Of a stretch of DNA of 33,051 nucleotides, positions 16,137 through 25,411 are shown piece after piece. A model generated the notes under the pieces. It worked only from the letters and a program-made list of their open reading frames with translations. It did not search any database and was not told where the DNA came from. A program made the translations under genes and the position numbers. Every line of letters starts with the position of its first letter. Within the stretch, counting starts at the first letter, position 1. The stretch is from positions 1 through 33,051 of the forward strand of contig JAGWVB010000015.1 in the NCBI GenBank assembly GCA_018971105.1, read 5' to 3'. Source of the stretch: Burkholderiales bacterium. GTDB taxonomy: Bacteria > Pseudomonadota > Gammaproteobacteria > Burkholderiales > Burkholderiaceae_C.

Positions 16137-17065
16137 GGCGCCTGATCCCCGCTGCCGATCGGGCGCGCGACGACTTCGATCGCGTCACCCTGGCGAGCCA
16201 TGTTCAGCGCCCCGGAAATGAACTGCGAAAGCACGCGCAACGTCATCGAATTGATCAACCATCCATCGGTCGAAACCCGCTGCGGTCGGTTCCTGTTGAT
16301 CCAAATCTGCAGGCTGCCGAGGATGCCGCCGTAATTCCCCGCATAGCGCACCGACAGAACCTCGAAACCATGCTTGGCGAGCAGGGCGGAAAGATGATGC
16401 AGCGAGAAGTTGTATGTGTGCACCGGCGCGCCGAGGTACCACCAGTAGCGGCCGAACCATCGCGCTGCAGCGCTGTCGATATTCGGGACTCCGATCAGGA
16501 GACGTCCGTCGGCCCGGATCAGGCGTCGGAACTCCGCGATGGTGGCGTCGCAATCCGGATCGTGTTCGAGGGAATGATTGGACCGTATGTAATCGAATTG
16601 GCCCGCCGGCAACTTCTCGCTGAGGACCGTGCCAGTCCTTATGTCGAGCCCGTACTGCTCGCGCCCGAACCTTGCCGCGGCGCCGCTCGGTTCGACACCG
16701 ATGCACTGCCATCCCGCATCGCGGAACTTCAGCAGCGACCAGCCGGAACCGCAGCCCGAGTCCAGGACGTGCCCGGCATGTTCGAACCCGGGATCGACGA
16801 CGATCAACGACGGAAACAGTCGCTCCTTCAGCCATCGCATCCAGCCTGGGCGCCGCGCAGCGAGGTCATGGTAGGCATAGAAGTCGGACGGGTACAACGC
16901 AATCAGCTGTTCCGCGCTCGGCATCGGGTCGAGTTGCACCAGTCCGCAATCCGTGCATCGGGCGACGTTCCAGGTGCCGGCGATGCGGTAATGCCGATCG
17001 CGGGTCACATAGATGGTTCGGCGACCGACGCCACCGCAGACAGGGCAAGGGTGGGGGCCGTTCAT
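16133..17065 (-). CDS. Zinc-ribbon class I SAM methyltransferase
   Basis: 310 residues. An N-terminal zinc ribbon (CPVCGG at residues 7-12 and CTDCG near 37) precedes a Rossmann methyltransferase domain with HVLDSGCGSGWSLLKF as motif I and a SNHSLEHDPD post-motif. This CxxC plus methyltransferase layout is common in polysaccharide loci, where such enzymes methylate sugars or glycan ends. It overlaps the genes on both sides by 4 nt. The methylation target is unknown. Confidence 0.87.
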   Translation of the reverse strand: MNGPHPCPVCGGVGRRTIYVTRDRHYRIAGTWNVARCTDCGLVQLDPMPSAEQLIALYPSDFYAYHDLAARRPGWMRWLKERLFPSLIVVDPGFEHAGHVLDSGCGSGWSLLKFRDAGWQCIGVEPSGAAARFGREQYGLDIRTGTVLSEKLPAGQFDYIRSNHSLEHDPDCDATIAEFRRLIRADGRLLIGVPNIDSAAARWFGRYWWYLGAPVHTYNFSLHHLSALLAKHGFEVLSVRYAGNYGGILGSLQIWINRNRPQRVSTDGWLINSMTLRVLSQFISGALNMARQGDAIEVVARPIGSGDQAP

Positions 17066-17655
17066 GCGGGATTCCAGATGCGCGTCCTGGGGTCGAATAT
17101 CTTGACGATGCGGGCAGGCGACCCGACGACCAGCGCGTAGTCGGGCACATCGTGTGCGACCACTGATCCGGCGCCGATCACGCAGCCCCGCCCTATCGTC
17201 ACATCGGGCAGGATGATGCTGTGCGCGCCGACGAAGGTGCCCGCGCCGATTTCGACGTGGCTGGCTCGGTCCGGCAGTCGGGCGCCGATCTTCGGCAGCG
17301 TGTCGGGCGGATCGTAGGGGTGCGCCGTGTCGACGATGACGCAATACGGCGTGATCGACACATTGTCGCCGATGACGACACGGCATTGGGAGACTATGTG
17401 CACACCCTGCTCGATGTTGACGCCGTTGCCGATCTCGAGCGTGGCGATCCACCCGACTTCGGGCCGCGCGATGACTTCGAGCCGTGCCGCTTCGCGTACC
17501 GTGCAGCGGTCGCCGATCCGGATGCGACCGGCGCCGGCCACGAGCAATGGGCGGTAGAGGATGCTGCGCCTTCCGAGCGCGCGCAGTCGCAGCCGCCACC
17601 AGGTCTGGGTCAGCATCCAGCGCCACAGCGTGCGCATCGGCGGCAACGGCTTCAT
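17062..17655 (-). CDS. Hexapeptide-repeat acyltransferase (WbbJ-like)
   Basis: 197 residues. After a basic N-terminus come left-handed beta-helix hexapeptide repeats (IEIGNG-like turns, VVIGDNVSITPYCVI, VEIGAGTFVGAHSIILPDVTIGRG in two parts) and the terminal GSPARIVK motif. The active-site His is probably in VDTAHPYD. Such enzymes acetylate sugars of O-antigen or exopolysaccharide from acetyl-CoA. It overlaps the flippase and methyltransferase genes by 4 nt each. Acyl donor and acceptor are unproven. Confidence 0.9.
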   Translation of the reverse strand: MKPLPPMRTLWRWMLTQTWWRLRLRALGRRSILYRPLLVAGAGRIRIGDRCTVREAARLEVIARPEVGWIATLEIGNGVNIEQGVHIVSQCRVVIGDNVSITPYCVIVDTAHPYDPPDTLPKIGARLPDRASHVEIGAGTFVGAHSIILPDVTIGRGCVIGAGSVVAHDVPDYALVVGSPARIVKIFDPRTRIWNPA

Positions 17656-19034
17656 CGCATCGTTCCCCACCAGGCCGCGCCGGCCCAGCCCAGCGCCGTC
17701 ACCGTCGCCAGTGCGGCGACCAGCCTCGGCAGGCTGGCCACTGCGCTGCGCGAGGGCCGGTCGAGAACGTGGTGCGAGCTGATCCAGCCCACGGCGATGC
17801 TGCCCGTCGCGGCCGCTGCGACCAGACCCGCGAGCAGTCCGATGGGTCCGTAGTGCAGCCCCAAGGGCAGGCCGACCAGCACGGCGACCAGGGCTTCGGG
17901 CAAGGCCGACCGCAGCATCGTTGCCGGTTCGGCGCCAGTCGCGAGCACGATCGACGGCACGATGGCCGTGCTGCGGATGCCATGCTGCAGCGCGAGCCAG
18001 GCCAGATAGGGTCGCACCTGGGTCGCGTCGACATGCGCGGCGCCGGTCCAGGCATGCAGCAGCGGCGCCAACAGCAGGTACAGCATCACCATCGTGAAAT
18101 TGAATCCGGACCAGGTGATCACGCAGGCGCGAATCGCGACGCGGTTGGCACCGCCGCGGTCGCCGCGAGCCAGCAGGCCGGCGATCGGAGCCACGAGCGC
18201 GTTGGCGGCAGCCATCACGGCGCCGACGACCACGGTGACGAGCGTGAAGGCGAGGAAGAAGGGAGCCGCCTGATGTGGGGCCAGCCAAGCGACCAGCGGC
18301 ACCGTGGCGCCTTGGATGGCGGCGGAGACCGCGGCCCAGATGGCGAAGCCGAGCGCGATCCCGAACAGCGCCCGACCTTCGGCTGCGAGCGCTGCGGGCT
18401 CGACGTGCCGGGTCGGCATGGGCACGGCGCGACGCAGCATCGGCATCGCCAGCCAGAGCGCGGCGCTGGCCGCGAACACCATGGCCCAGGCCGGCAGGCC
18501 CGCGAGGAGCGCCACCAAAGCCAGCACCAGGGCCAGCGTGCGGCCGGCGAGCCCGGCGCCGGCGTAGGGCCAGTTCCGGTGCCGGTCGAGCAACCAGCCC
18601 TGCGCCGCCTGCGCGCTCACGACCCAGGACGAACCGACGAAGAAGAACAGCACGGTCGCGGCGGCGGCAATCGGGTGGGGCTCGACGATGCGCGGATAGA
18701 CAAAGGGCACGGCCACTGCCATCGAAAGGCCGACGCCACCACCGATCAGCGCCAGGCGGCGCGAAAGCGAGCTGGCGGCGGCCATCACCGCATCGGGCCT
18801 GCGCTCGATGCCGCCGACCCCGGCGAGTCGCCGCGCCACCGCCGTGCTCAGATTGCAACCCAGCAGCGGGGCCAGGCTCGCCAGCGACGCCGCGAGCGAC
18901 CAAACGGCGAGATCGCGCGCCTGGCCGGTACGTGCCATCAAACCGGTCATGCAGAGCTGGAACCCCGCGCTGGCGGCGCCGTTGGCGACATTGGCCGCCG
19001 CATTCGATGCGAGGCGGCGCAGTCCGATGGTCAC
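17652..19034 (-). CDS. Wzx-like polysaccharide flippase (first of two)
   Basis: 460 residues, highly hydrophobic with roughly 12 predicted membrane segments, in the MOP/PST transporter pattern. Expected role: flipping an undecaprenyl-linked glycan across the inner membrane. The GTG start at 19034 overlaps the stop of the epimerase gene (GTGA). A second protein of the same type is encoded at 25408-26691, so one may serve a different glycan or have lost its original role. The family call rests on topology and context rather than on a catalytic motif. Confidence 0.82.
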   Translation of the reverse strand: MTIGLRRLASNAAANVANGAASAGFQLCMTGLMARTGQARDLAVWSLAASLASLAPLLGCNLSTAVARRLAGVGGIERRPDAVMAAASSLSRRLALIGGGVGLSMAVAVPFVYPRIVEPHPIAAAATVLFFFVGSSWVVSAQAAQGWLLDRHRNWPYAGAGLAGRTLALVLALVALLAGLPAWAMVFAASAALWLAMPMLRRAVPMPTRHVEPAALAAEGRALFGIALGFAIWAAVSAAIQGATVPLVAWLAPHQAAPFFLAFTLVTVVVGAVMAAANALVAPIAGLLARGDRGGANRVAIRACVITWSGFNFTMVMLYLLLAPLLHAWTGAAHVDATQVRPYLAWLALQHGIRSTAIVPSIVLATGAEPATMLRSALPEALVAVLVGLPLGLHYGPIGLLAGLVAAAATGSIAVGWISSHHVLDRPSRSAVASLPRLVAALATVTALGWAGAAWWGTMR

Positions 19035-20167
19035 GGTTGCGCCCGGCCCAGTCCCAGGGCACAGAGCTCGCGCTGGGCGGCGACCGACCCGTCGGCGACC
19101 ACCGGCTGCCGGCGCACCCAGTCACAGAACGCGTCGAGCCCGCGCTCCAGCGTCACTTCAGGCGCAAAGCCGAGCCGTTCCGCGGCGCGCCCGAGGTCGG
19201 CATAGCAGTGGCGGATGTCACCGGCCCGGAAATCGCCTGAAACGTCCAGCTGCGAGCGGCTTGCCAGGCGCTGCGCCAGCAACTGCGCGACCCGTTCGAC
19301 GCTCGTTGCCACGCCGCTGCCGATGTTGATGATCTGCATACCCGGCCGTGCACGCTCCAGCGCGAGGTCGATCGCCCGCACGACATCGCTGACATGCACG
19401 AAGTCCCGGCTTTCCTGACCATCCTCGAACAGGTTGATCGGCAGGTTCTGGCGCATCCGGTTCGAGAAGATCGACAGGATGCCGGTATAGGGGTTGGACA
19501 GCGACTGACGCTCGCCGTAGACGTTCTGAAAGCGCAGCGCGACGACGCTGACGCCGTAGGTATCGGCAAAAACCTGTGCCAATTGTTCCCCCGCGAGCTT
19601 GGTCAGGGCGTAGATCGAGGAAGGACGAGCGGGCGCGTCTTCGGGCGTCGCGATCAGTTCGAGCGCCTCGCCCGCCGGCCCCACGGGTTCCCACAAACCG
19701 GCCGCCATGCGCTGCACACTGCGACCCGCGGGGACGAGAATCCGGTTGCCGAGCCGGTAGGCACCTTCACCGTATACCGATCGGCTCGATGCGAGCACGA
19801 TGCGCCGGATCTGCTTGTGCCGTGTGCCGACGAGCTCGAACAGTCGCGCCGTGGCTTGCAGGTTGACGTCGTAATAGTGGTCGATTCGGTACATCGACTG
19901 GCCGGTACCGGTCTCGGCCGCGAGGTGGACGACCTCGTCGCAGGTTGCCAGCAGGCGATCCAGGAGTTCGCGGTCGCGCACGTCGCCGCGCTCGAACCGC
20001 AAACCGTCGCGGTCCAGCGGCAGCAGTTGCTGCACCGGCTTCGTGCCGTGGATCTGCGGACTGAGATTGTCGAGCACGGTCACCTGACGCCCCGCATCGA
20101 GCAGGCGCTCGACCAGCCATGATCCGATGAATCCGGCGCCGCCCGTCACGAGCACATGGGACTTCAT
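19031..20167 (-). CDS. NAD-dependent sugar epimerase, dTDP-L-rhamnose 4-epimerase-like
   Basis: 378 residues, extended SDR. The cofactor motif is GGAGFIG at residues 9-15 and the catalytic YxxxK lies in SIYALTKLAGEQ, with the active-site Ser in SSRSVYGEGAY. An insert of about 50 residues between these, ending LWEPVGPAGE...TPEDAPARPSS, is like that of dTDP-L-rhamnose 4-epimerases, although the CPxCG cluster often seen there is absent. It would supply a nucleotide sugar for the glycan. UDP-glucose-type 4-epimerase activity is an alternative. It overlaps neighbours by 4 nt on both sides. Confidence 0.82.
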   Translation of the reverse strand: MKSHVLVTGGAGFIGSWLVERLLDAGRQVTVLDNLSPQIHGTKPVQQLLPLDRDGLRFERGDVRDRELLDRLLATCDEVVHLAAETGTGQSMYRIDHYYDVNLQATARLFELVGTRHKQIRRIVLASSRSVYGEGAYRLGNRILVPAGRSVQRMAAGLWEPVGPAGEALELIATPEDAPARPSSIYALTKLAGEQLAQVFADTYGVSVVALRFQNVYGERQSLSNPYTGILSIFSNRMRQNLPINLFEDGQESRDFVHVSDVVRAIDLALERARPGMQIINIGSGVATSVERVAQLLAQRLASRSQLDVSGDFRAGDIRHCYADLGRAAERLGFAPEVTLERGLDAFCDWVRRQPVVADGSVAAQRELCALGLGRAQP

Positions 20168-21000
20168 CGGCCGACCTCGGAGGGCACGCCGGCACGGGGC
20201 CGCAACAGGTATCCACGCTCCTCGAGCAGGCTGCGTCTGACGAAATGGGCGTCGAAGTCGATCATGTCGGGGAATTGGGTGTAGTTGTGAGCTGGCACGA
20301 ACGAAAGCTGGTAGCCCAGGCGCTCGATCTCACGCAACTGGTCGTGGTAGGCCGGCACGCCGACGTAAAGCGGAATGACGCTGAATTCGGCCTGCAATGC
20401 CGTGACCCGGGGCAGCGAATTGCCGCCGCCGCGGAGCACCTCGAGCTCGGCGCCCTGGACATCGAGCTTGAGGTAGATGGAACGCTTGCCGCGCGCGAGT
20501 TCGTGCGTATCGAGCAGGTCGTCGAGCGTGCGGCCTTCGGCCTCGATCCGCCGTTCGACCTGATTGTGGAGGAGCAGGCTGTCGGTGCGTTCGTTGCTCG
20601 GGGCCAGCAGCGAGCTCAGTTCGTTGCTGCGCGTGACATGGAGTTGCACGGGCCCCGGCTGCGCGAGCAAGGCGGCTTCGACGACGCCCCAATCGCGGTC
20701 GGCCGCCGCTTTGCGGCGCAGCGTCGCTGCCGCGTCGGGTATGGGCTCGACCGAGATCAGGGCGCCGCGATATCCCACGCGCGTGCGCAGCAAGTGCGCG
20801 AACTGCCCCCGGTTGGCGCCGACATCGACGACCAGATCGACATCGAGAAGGCGCAAGAGCCGGCGCAGGTACCAAGTCTGCTGCGCTTCGCCGAGTGCCA
20901 TCCAGCGCACGACGCGCCAGGGCCAGCCGCGTTCCAGGCGTTCGGCGACTCGACCGGCGAAGCCGCGGCGGCGCGCCGGGTGCATGGGCTGGGCGGTCAC
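20164..21000 (-). CDS. FkbM family methyltransferase
   Basis: 278 residues from the GTG at 21000, chosen because it forms a GTGA overlap with the stop of the upstream membrane-protein gene. An ATG at 20985 would give 273 residues. SAM-binding motif I is VVDVGANRG (57-65), followed by LISVEPIPDA, and the FkbM block YLKLDVQGAELEVLRGG lies in the C-terminal half. FkbM enzymes O-methylate sugars or polyketides; in this locus a glycan is the likely acceptor. Confidence 0.9.
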   Translation of the reverse strand: MTAQPMHPARRRGFAGRVAERLERGWPWRVVRWMALGEAQQTWYLRRLLRLLDVDLVVDVGANRGQFAHLLRTRVGYRGALISVEPIPDAAATLRRKAAADRDWGVVEAALLAQPGPVQLHVTRSNELSSLLAPSNERTDSLLLHNQVERRIEAEGRTLDDLLDTHELARGKRSIYLKLDVQGAELEVLRGGGNSLPRVTALQAEFSVIPLYVGVPAYHDQLREIERLGYQLSFVPAHNYTQFPDMIDFDAHFVRRSLLEERGYLLRPRAGVPSEVGR

Positions 21001-22277
21001 GCGCTCGCTCCGACCGTACCGAGAGGCACGGCTCGGGGGTGAGTGGCCGTGCTGCCCAGCGCCAGCCAAAGCCAGACGTAAGGCATGAAGAAGGGCGCGA
21101 GGCTGAACAGCGATCCAACGAAGACCGCCGGGATCACGTAGCGCGCGATGTGGTTTGCCGGGGCGGCGCGCCGCGCCTGGACCCAGGACGTGATGTAAAG
21201 CGCATAGCCGCCGACACCCGAATACATCAGCATCTTCCCCTGCAGCGATGTGATCGACGGCAGGACCCATTTGACGGCACGGATCGCATCGGCGATCAGC
21301 GGCGGGAACATCTGATAAAAATAGACCGAATCCGCGCCGAATCCCAGCCCGAGCCAGGCGCGCGGCTCGTTGAGCATGCTCAACGGTCCGATCAGGCCCA
21401 TGTAGCGATCGACGAAGGTGATTGTCAGCAGGTCGGCCGAGGTCACCCAGCCGTAGTAGAGGATCGCGAAGGTCTGGTAAACATAATTGTCCGGCCACAA
21501 GCTGAGCAGGCCGATGATGATGACGAGCCCGATGCACAGCAGCACGAAACCTCGCAGCGCGCGACCGGTTCCGACGTAGTAGCAGGCGATGACCAGGCCG
21601 AGCTTCATGATGCCGGTGCTGCTGAAGGTACTGAGTAGCGCGACCGTGCCGAGTGCAGCGAGGCCTCGGCGCCGCCTCGAGCCAAGCAGGGCGCCGAAAC
21701 AGGCCGGCAGGAAGGCGAATACCAGCGCGTCGGCGAGTTGGGACGGTTCGCTGGAGAAACCTTGAACCCGGAACACGCCCGTGAAGGCCTGAAAGGGCAT
21801 CACCAGGAACGAGGGCATGAATCCCAGCACGGTCCAGCGAAACGCGGCCCGATGTCCCACCCGCAACAGCGCGTCCTGGAACATCAGGAAGCTGCTCAGA
21901 CCGAGTACGAAGCTCGCACCCTGGCGCAGCATCGTCGGCACGCGCAGGTTCTCGAGCAGGTGAGTCGAGACCGAGCTTTCGATCGCCAGATGTCCGGCCG
22001 TGAGCGCGACCATGATCGCCAGCACACCGGCCAGACAGAGGAAGACCCTGCGCGATGCGGCGGAGAACCGCAGATCGCCGCCGCGCAGCACCAGATAGAG
22101 GAGCGAGAACGCGGCCGTCGCGGGAAAGGTCTGTGCCCCTGTCTCCTGGCCGACTCCCAGCAGGTGCGTGAGGCTGTCGTACGGCAGGAACAGGAACGGC
22201 CATGCCGCCAGCGGCAGCGCCATCGCACCGCGCGGCCGGACGTAGGATGCGTTGGGGACGGTCCCGCCTGCGGTCAT
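20997..22277 (-). CDS. Wzy/O-antigen-ligase-like polytopic membrane protein
   Basis: 426 residues with about ten hydrophobic segments and a larger loop in the middle. The segment FRVQGFSSEPSQLADALVFA carries the EPS motif common in O-antigen polymerases and ligases. The expected role is glycan polymerisation or ligation at the periplasmic face. Sequence alone does not separate polymerase from ligase; the linked wzz favours a Wzy polymerase. It overlaps neighbours by 4 nt on both sides. Confidence 0.75.
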   Translation of the reverse strand: MTAGGTVPNASYVRPRGAMALPLAAWPFLFLPYDSLTHLLGVGQETGAQTFPATAAFSLLYLVLRGGDLRFSAASRRVFLCLAGVLAIMVALTAGHLAIESSVSTHLLENLRVPTMLRQGASFVLGLSSFLMFQDALLRVGHRAAFRWTVLGFMPSFLVMPFQAFTGVFRVQGFSSEPSQLADALVFAFLPACFGALLGSRRRRGLAALGTVALLSTFSSTGIMKLGLVIACYYVGTGRALRGFVLLCIGLVIIIGLLSLWPDNYVYQTFAILYYGWVTSADLLTITFVDRYMGLIGPLSMLNEPRAWLGLGFGADSVYFYQMFPPLIADAIRAVKWVLPSITSLQGKMLMYSGVGGYALYITSWVQARRAAPANHIARYVIPAVFVGSLFSLAPFFMPYVWLWLALGSTATHPRAVPLGTVGASA

Positions 22278-23134
22278 GAGCGATCCCATCCCAGCATCGT
22301 CGGCAATCGCGTGCGCAGCTTGAGCATGTTGATGGCCATGCGGTCGACGTGACGCAGCGCGGCCAGCCTGAGTCTTTGCGGCGGAGTCAGCAGTTGGCCC
22401 AGGTCGCTGAATTCGAATCCGACCTCGCGCAGCCGCCGGGGCATCGTGTGCTCGAGGTAAATCGCGAGCTGCTTGCGCGAGCGCGTCAGCGGGTCGAGTT
22501 CGCGACCGGGAACGGCATTGTGCCAGCCCATCAGCGGATGGACGGGCTCGAGCCAGGTCCGCACCGTTTCGACATAGTCGGGGGCGAGCCGCGGCAACAC
22601 CCGCTCCGCAAAGCGCGCGGCGACCTCGTCGGGGCCGTAGAAGCGTACGCGCCGCAGGTCCTCGACGGTCCCGATCAGCGCGAAGGCATAGGTCGACGCA
22701 TAGCCCATACCGCCGGTGGCCGACCCCACCGGTCCGCTGAGCCGGGTGCTGAGTCCGACGAGCGCCGGCGTCGCGACACGGGTCATGTCCAGTTGCGACA
22801 GCCGGTCGAGGACGAAACTCGACAGCGGGCGGGCATGGCTGGTTGCTATCGTGTCGTTGACGAAGATGACGACCCGCGATGTCAACGGGTCTTCGGTCCA
22901 CTTCGAATCGGCGAGCAGGCGCATCAGCCCTTCCTGATAGCCTGAGAATTCGTACGCCTCGTTGGGCGTGGCCAGGCAACGACTCGGGGCGATGTCGGTG
23001 CGCACATGCTCGACGCGCCGACCGGGGGACGCCAGCGGGCCGCGCAGCAGGCGCGCCAGTTCGGCGTCGACATGGCCTGAGCCATATTCGACGACGATCA
23101 GCGCGACTTCGCGGTCAGACTTGGATGGCGTCAC
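22274..23134 (-). CDS. Unrecognised protein of polysaccharide locus, possibly glycosyltransferase-like
   Basis: 286 residues, no confident family. It starts like a GT-A or Rossmann protein (REVALIVVEYGSGHVD), then NEAYEFSGYQEGLMRLL, a hydrophobic strand VVIFVNDTIATSH that could hold an acidic metal site, and GGMGYASTYAFALIG. The C-terminus is basic. There is no signal peptide or membrane helix, so it is probably cytoplasmic. The start is GTG at 23134, the most upstream in-frame start (a TGA lies 21 nt earlier), without a visible ribosome site. It is preceded by an 88-nt gap and overlaps the Wzy-like gene by 4 nt. A divergent sugar transferase is my best guess from pattern and context only. 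Confidence 0.65.
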   Translation of the reverse strand: MTPSKSDREVALIVVEYGSGHVDAELARLLRGPLASPGRRVEHVRTDIAPSRCLATPNEAYEFSGYQEGLMRLLADSKWTEDPLTSRVVIFVNDTIATSHARPLSSFVLDRLSQLDMTRVATPALVGLSTRLSGPVGSATGGMGYASTYAFALIGTVEDLRRVRFYGPDEVAARFAERVLPRLAPDYVETVRTWLEPVHPLMGWHNAVPGRELDPLTRSRKQLAIYLEHTMPRRLREVGFEFSDLGQLLTPPQRLRLAALRHVDRMAINMLKLRTRLPTMLGWDRS

Positions 23135-23222
23135 GATCGGGGGCGAATGGCATCAATTCGAGTATTCGGCCGCCGAGCGGCGGGTTCGTGCACGGGGCCG
23201 GAGGCGGACGGTGCTTCATTTT

Positions 23223-24287
23223 CTACGAGCCCAGCAGTGCCGAGATCTGGACCATGCGACGCTGCCAGGTGTTGGCGGCGAGAAAGTCAGATCGGGACGG
23301 TCTCGGCAGAACCGGCTGCATCGTCCCCGGCGCCCATCGCCGCAACAGGGCCAGCGCCTCGTCGCCATCGCGATAGAGATCGACGTGAGGCTCGAATCGC
23401 TCGCTCTCGGCGTAGCGCGGCGCGAGCGCGGGGCGGTCGAAAGCGATGTACTCGTAGAGCTTGACCGGGTCGACGGTGCGGATCAGCGGCGTGACCTTGA
23501 ACGGCATGGCCAGGACCTGGCAGCGGGCGCTGAAATCGGCCAGATCGCGATGGCCGATGACGCCGCGATGGTGGATGCGCGGGTGTCTGGGCAGCGCCGT
23601 CTCGACCGGTCCGGCGAGTTCGAACTCGAGCTCAGGCAGGGCCTCGATCCAGCGCAGGACCAGGGGCCAATCGAACCAATGCGAGATGGTGCCGAAATAG
23701 CCGACCCGGAATCGTCCGTCGGGCGGCGCCACGGCCACCGGCGCGCGCTGGCACAGCGACGAGTCGACGCCGTTGTTGACGACGGCACAGCGTCCCACCG
23801 GTGCGCGGTGGCGCACGCGCTGCATCAGGCTGGCACTGCTGAACAAGGTCAGTTCGGCCGCGGCGAGCAGTTGGATCTCGTCGCGCGCCAACGATAGCGA
23901 GTTCGAGGCGCCGAAGGCGAGATGGTCGTCCATGCAGTCATAGACGATGCGGGGAACCCCGGCTGCGCGCAACGCCGGCTCGAAATCGGGATGGGTGACC
24001 CAGACGAGGTCGGGTTGGAAGCGCCGGATCTCGGCCGCCACCTGGCGTGCAAGCCAGCCCGCATCGATCGCACCCAGAACGGGCAGCGCACGCTTGAACC
24101 GACCCGGCACGCGATGCAGGACGCGCGATCCGGGCGGCGGCGATGTGCCTGCGCTGCGGTGGCCGCGCCGGTAGATCGCATAGTGCATGACGCGCAACTC
24201 GTGCTCCCGCGCCAGCATCTCGGCAAGCACCTGGGGCCGCTGACGGATCCAATGCCAGCCCACATGCATCAGGTACAGGATCTTCAC
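23223..24287 (-). CDS. Glycosyltransferase, GT4-like
   Basis: 354 residues. The GTG at 24287 sits in a GTGA overlap with the wecB stop. The N-terminus ILYLMHVGWHWIRQRPQVLA and the segments RIVYDCMDDH, LFSSASLMQRV and VNNGVD form the pattern of a GT-B glycosyltransferase seen in capsule and O-antigen loci. The C-terminal VKLYEYIAFDRPALAPRY is the donor-site region. It acts in the cytoplasm on the lipid-linked glycan; donor sugar unknown. An 88-nt gap separates it from the next gene downstream. Confidence 0.86.
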   Translation of the reverse strand: MKILYLMHVGWHWIRQRPQVLAEMLAREHELRVMHYAIYRRGHRSAGTSPPPGSRVLHRVPGRFKRALPVLGAIDAGWLARQVAAEIRRFQPDLVWVTHPDFEPALRAAGVPRIVYDCMDDHLAFGASNSLSLARDEIQLLAAAELTLFSSASLMQRVRHRAPVGRCAVVNNGVDSSLCQRAPVAVAPPDGRFRVGYFGTISHWFDWPLVLRWIEALPELEFELAGPVETALPRHPRIHHRGVIGHRDLADFSARCQVLAMPFKVTPLIRTVDPVKLYEYIAFDRPALAPRYAESERFEPHVDLYRDGDEALALLRRWAPGTMQPVLPRPSRSDFLAANTWQRRMVQISALLGS

Positions 24288-25411
24288 GCCCGGGTCCGGC
24301 CGGCGAGCGCGGCGACGATGCGTTGCGCGGCCCGGCCATCGCCGAACGGGTTCGGCGCCTGGGCCATGCGGGCGCGGCGGGCGTCGTCGTCGAGCAGGCC
24401 GTTGCAGGTCTCGAGCAGGCCCCGCTCGTCGGTGCCGCCGAGTACCGCCGTGCCGGCGTCGATCGCTTCCTGCCTCTCGGTTCGATCGCGCGCGACGATC
24501 ACCGGCACATGCAAGGCCGCCCCTTCCTCCTGCAGCCCGCCGCTGTCGGTCACGACGAGGTGGGCGCGCTTCAGAAGCGCGACGAAAGTCGGGTAGTCCA
24601 GCGGAGGCAGCAGATGCACCTGGGCCAGTCCGACCAGGGCCGGCATCACGACCGCCTGCACCTGCGGGTTGAGGTGGACCGGGAACAGGATCTCGACATC
24701 GCCGCGCCGGGCCAGCGCGGCCAGCGCGCGACACAGGCCGGCCAAGGGCGCGCCGAGGCTTTCGCGCCGATGCAGCGTCACGAGCACGAGGCGGCGTGCA
24801 CTCGCGCGCAGGGCCGGAGCCTGTCGGTCCAGCAGCGCCTCGAGGCCCACATCGCCGCGCGGGTCGGCGGCCATCAGCGTCAGCGCGTCGATCCCCGTGT
24901 TGCCCGTGACGAGGATGTCGGCCGCCGGCAATCCTTCGCGCAGCAGGTTGTCTGCCGCGGCCCGAGTCGGTGCGAAATGCAGGGCCGCCATCGGCGCGAT
25001 CAAGCGCCGGTTGATCTCCTCCGGCCAGGGCGACTGCGGATCGTAGGTGCGCAGGCCCGCCTCGACATGGCCGACCGCCACGTGCTCGTAGAAGCCGGCC
25101 AGCGCCGCGGCCATCGCGGTCGTCGTGTCGCCCTGCACCAGCAACCAGTCGGGACGGTCGCGGCGCAGCAGCGCAGAGACCCCGTCGAGCACGGCCTGGG
25201 TCGTATGCGCGAGGGACTGGCCCGGGCGCATCAGCTGCAGGTCGTCGTCCGGCCTGAGGTCGAACGCCGCGAGCATCGGATCGAGCATCTCGCGGTGCTG
25301 GCCGCTCACGCAGAGGCGGCTGTCGATACCGGTCGTCGATCGCAGCGCCAGCAGCACCGGGGCGAGCTTGATCGCCTCGGGGCGCGTTCCCAGGACCGTC
25401 ATCACCTTCAT
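24284..25411 (-). CDS. wecB: UDP-N-acetylglucosamine 2-epimerase (non-hydrolysing)
   Basis: 375 residues, normal for the family. Motifs in order: GTRPEAIKLAPV at the N-terminus, VQGDTTTAMAAALAGFY, the active-site segment GHVEAGLRTYDPQSPWPEE, VTGNTGIDAL, TLHRRESLG, and DSGGLQEEGAAL with TERQEAIDAG near the end. It converts UDP-GlcNAc to UDP-ManNAc. No UDP-ManNAc dehydrogenase (wecC) is in the window, so the glycan may contain ManNAc itself or wecC may lie elsewhere. It overlaps neighbours by 4 nt on both sides. Confidence 0.95.
   Translation of the reverse strand: MKVMTVLGTRPEAIKLAPVLLALRSTTGIDSRLCVSGQHREMLDPMLAAFDLRPDDDLQLMRPGQSLAHTTQAVLDGVSALLRRDRPDWLLVQGDTTTAMAAALAGFYEHVAVGHVEAGLRTYDPQSPWPEEINRRLIAPMAALHFAPTRAAADNLLREGLPAADILVTGNTGIDALTLMAADPRGDVGLEALLDRQAPALRASARRLVLVTLHRRESLGAPLAGLCRALAALARRGDVEILFPVHLNPQVQAVVMPALVGLAQVHLLPPLDYPTFVALLKRAHLVVTDSGGLQEEGAALHVPVIVARDRTERQEAIDAGTAVLGGTDERGLLETCNGLLDDDARRARMAQAPNPFGDGRAAQRIVAALAGRTRA

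Noticed and set aside
17484-19205. Long open frame on the + strand (573 codons) opposite the acyltransferase and flippase genes
   Set aside because: Translation is His/Gln/Arg/Gly-rich noise and the opposite strand encodes convincing proteins throughout.
23135-23222. CCGCC-GCTC-GGCGG hairpin in the 88-nt gap as a terminator
   Set aside because: The stem is 5 bp and no T run follows on the - strand; more likely incidental.
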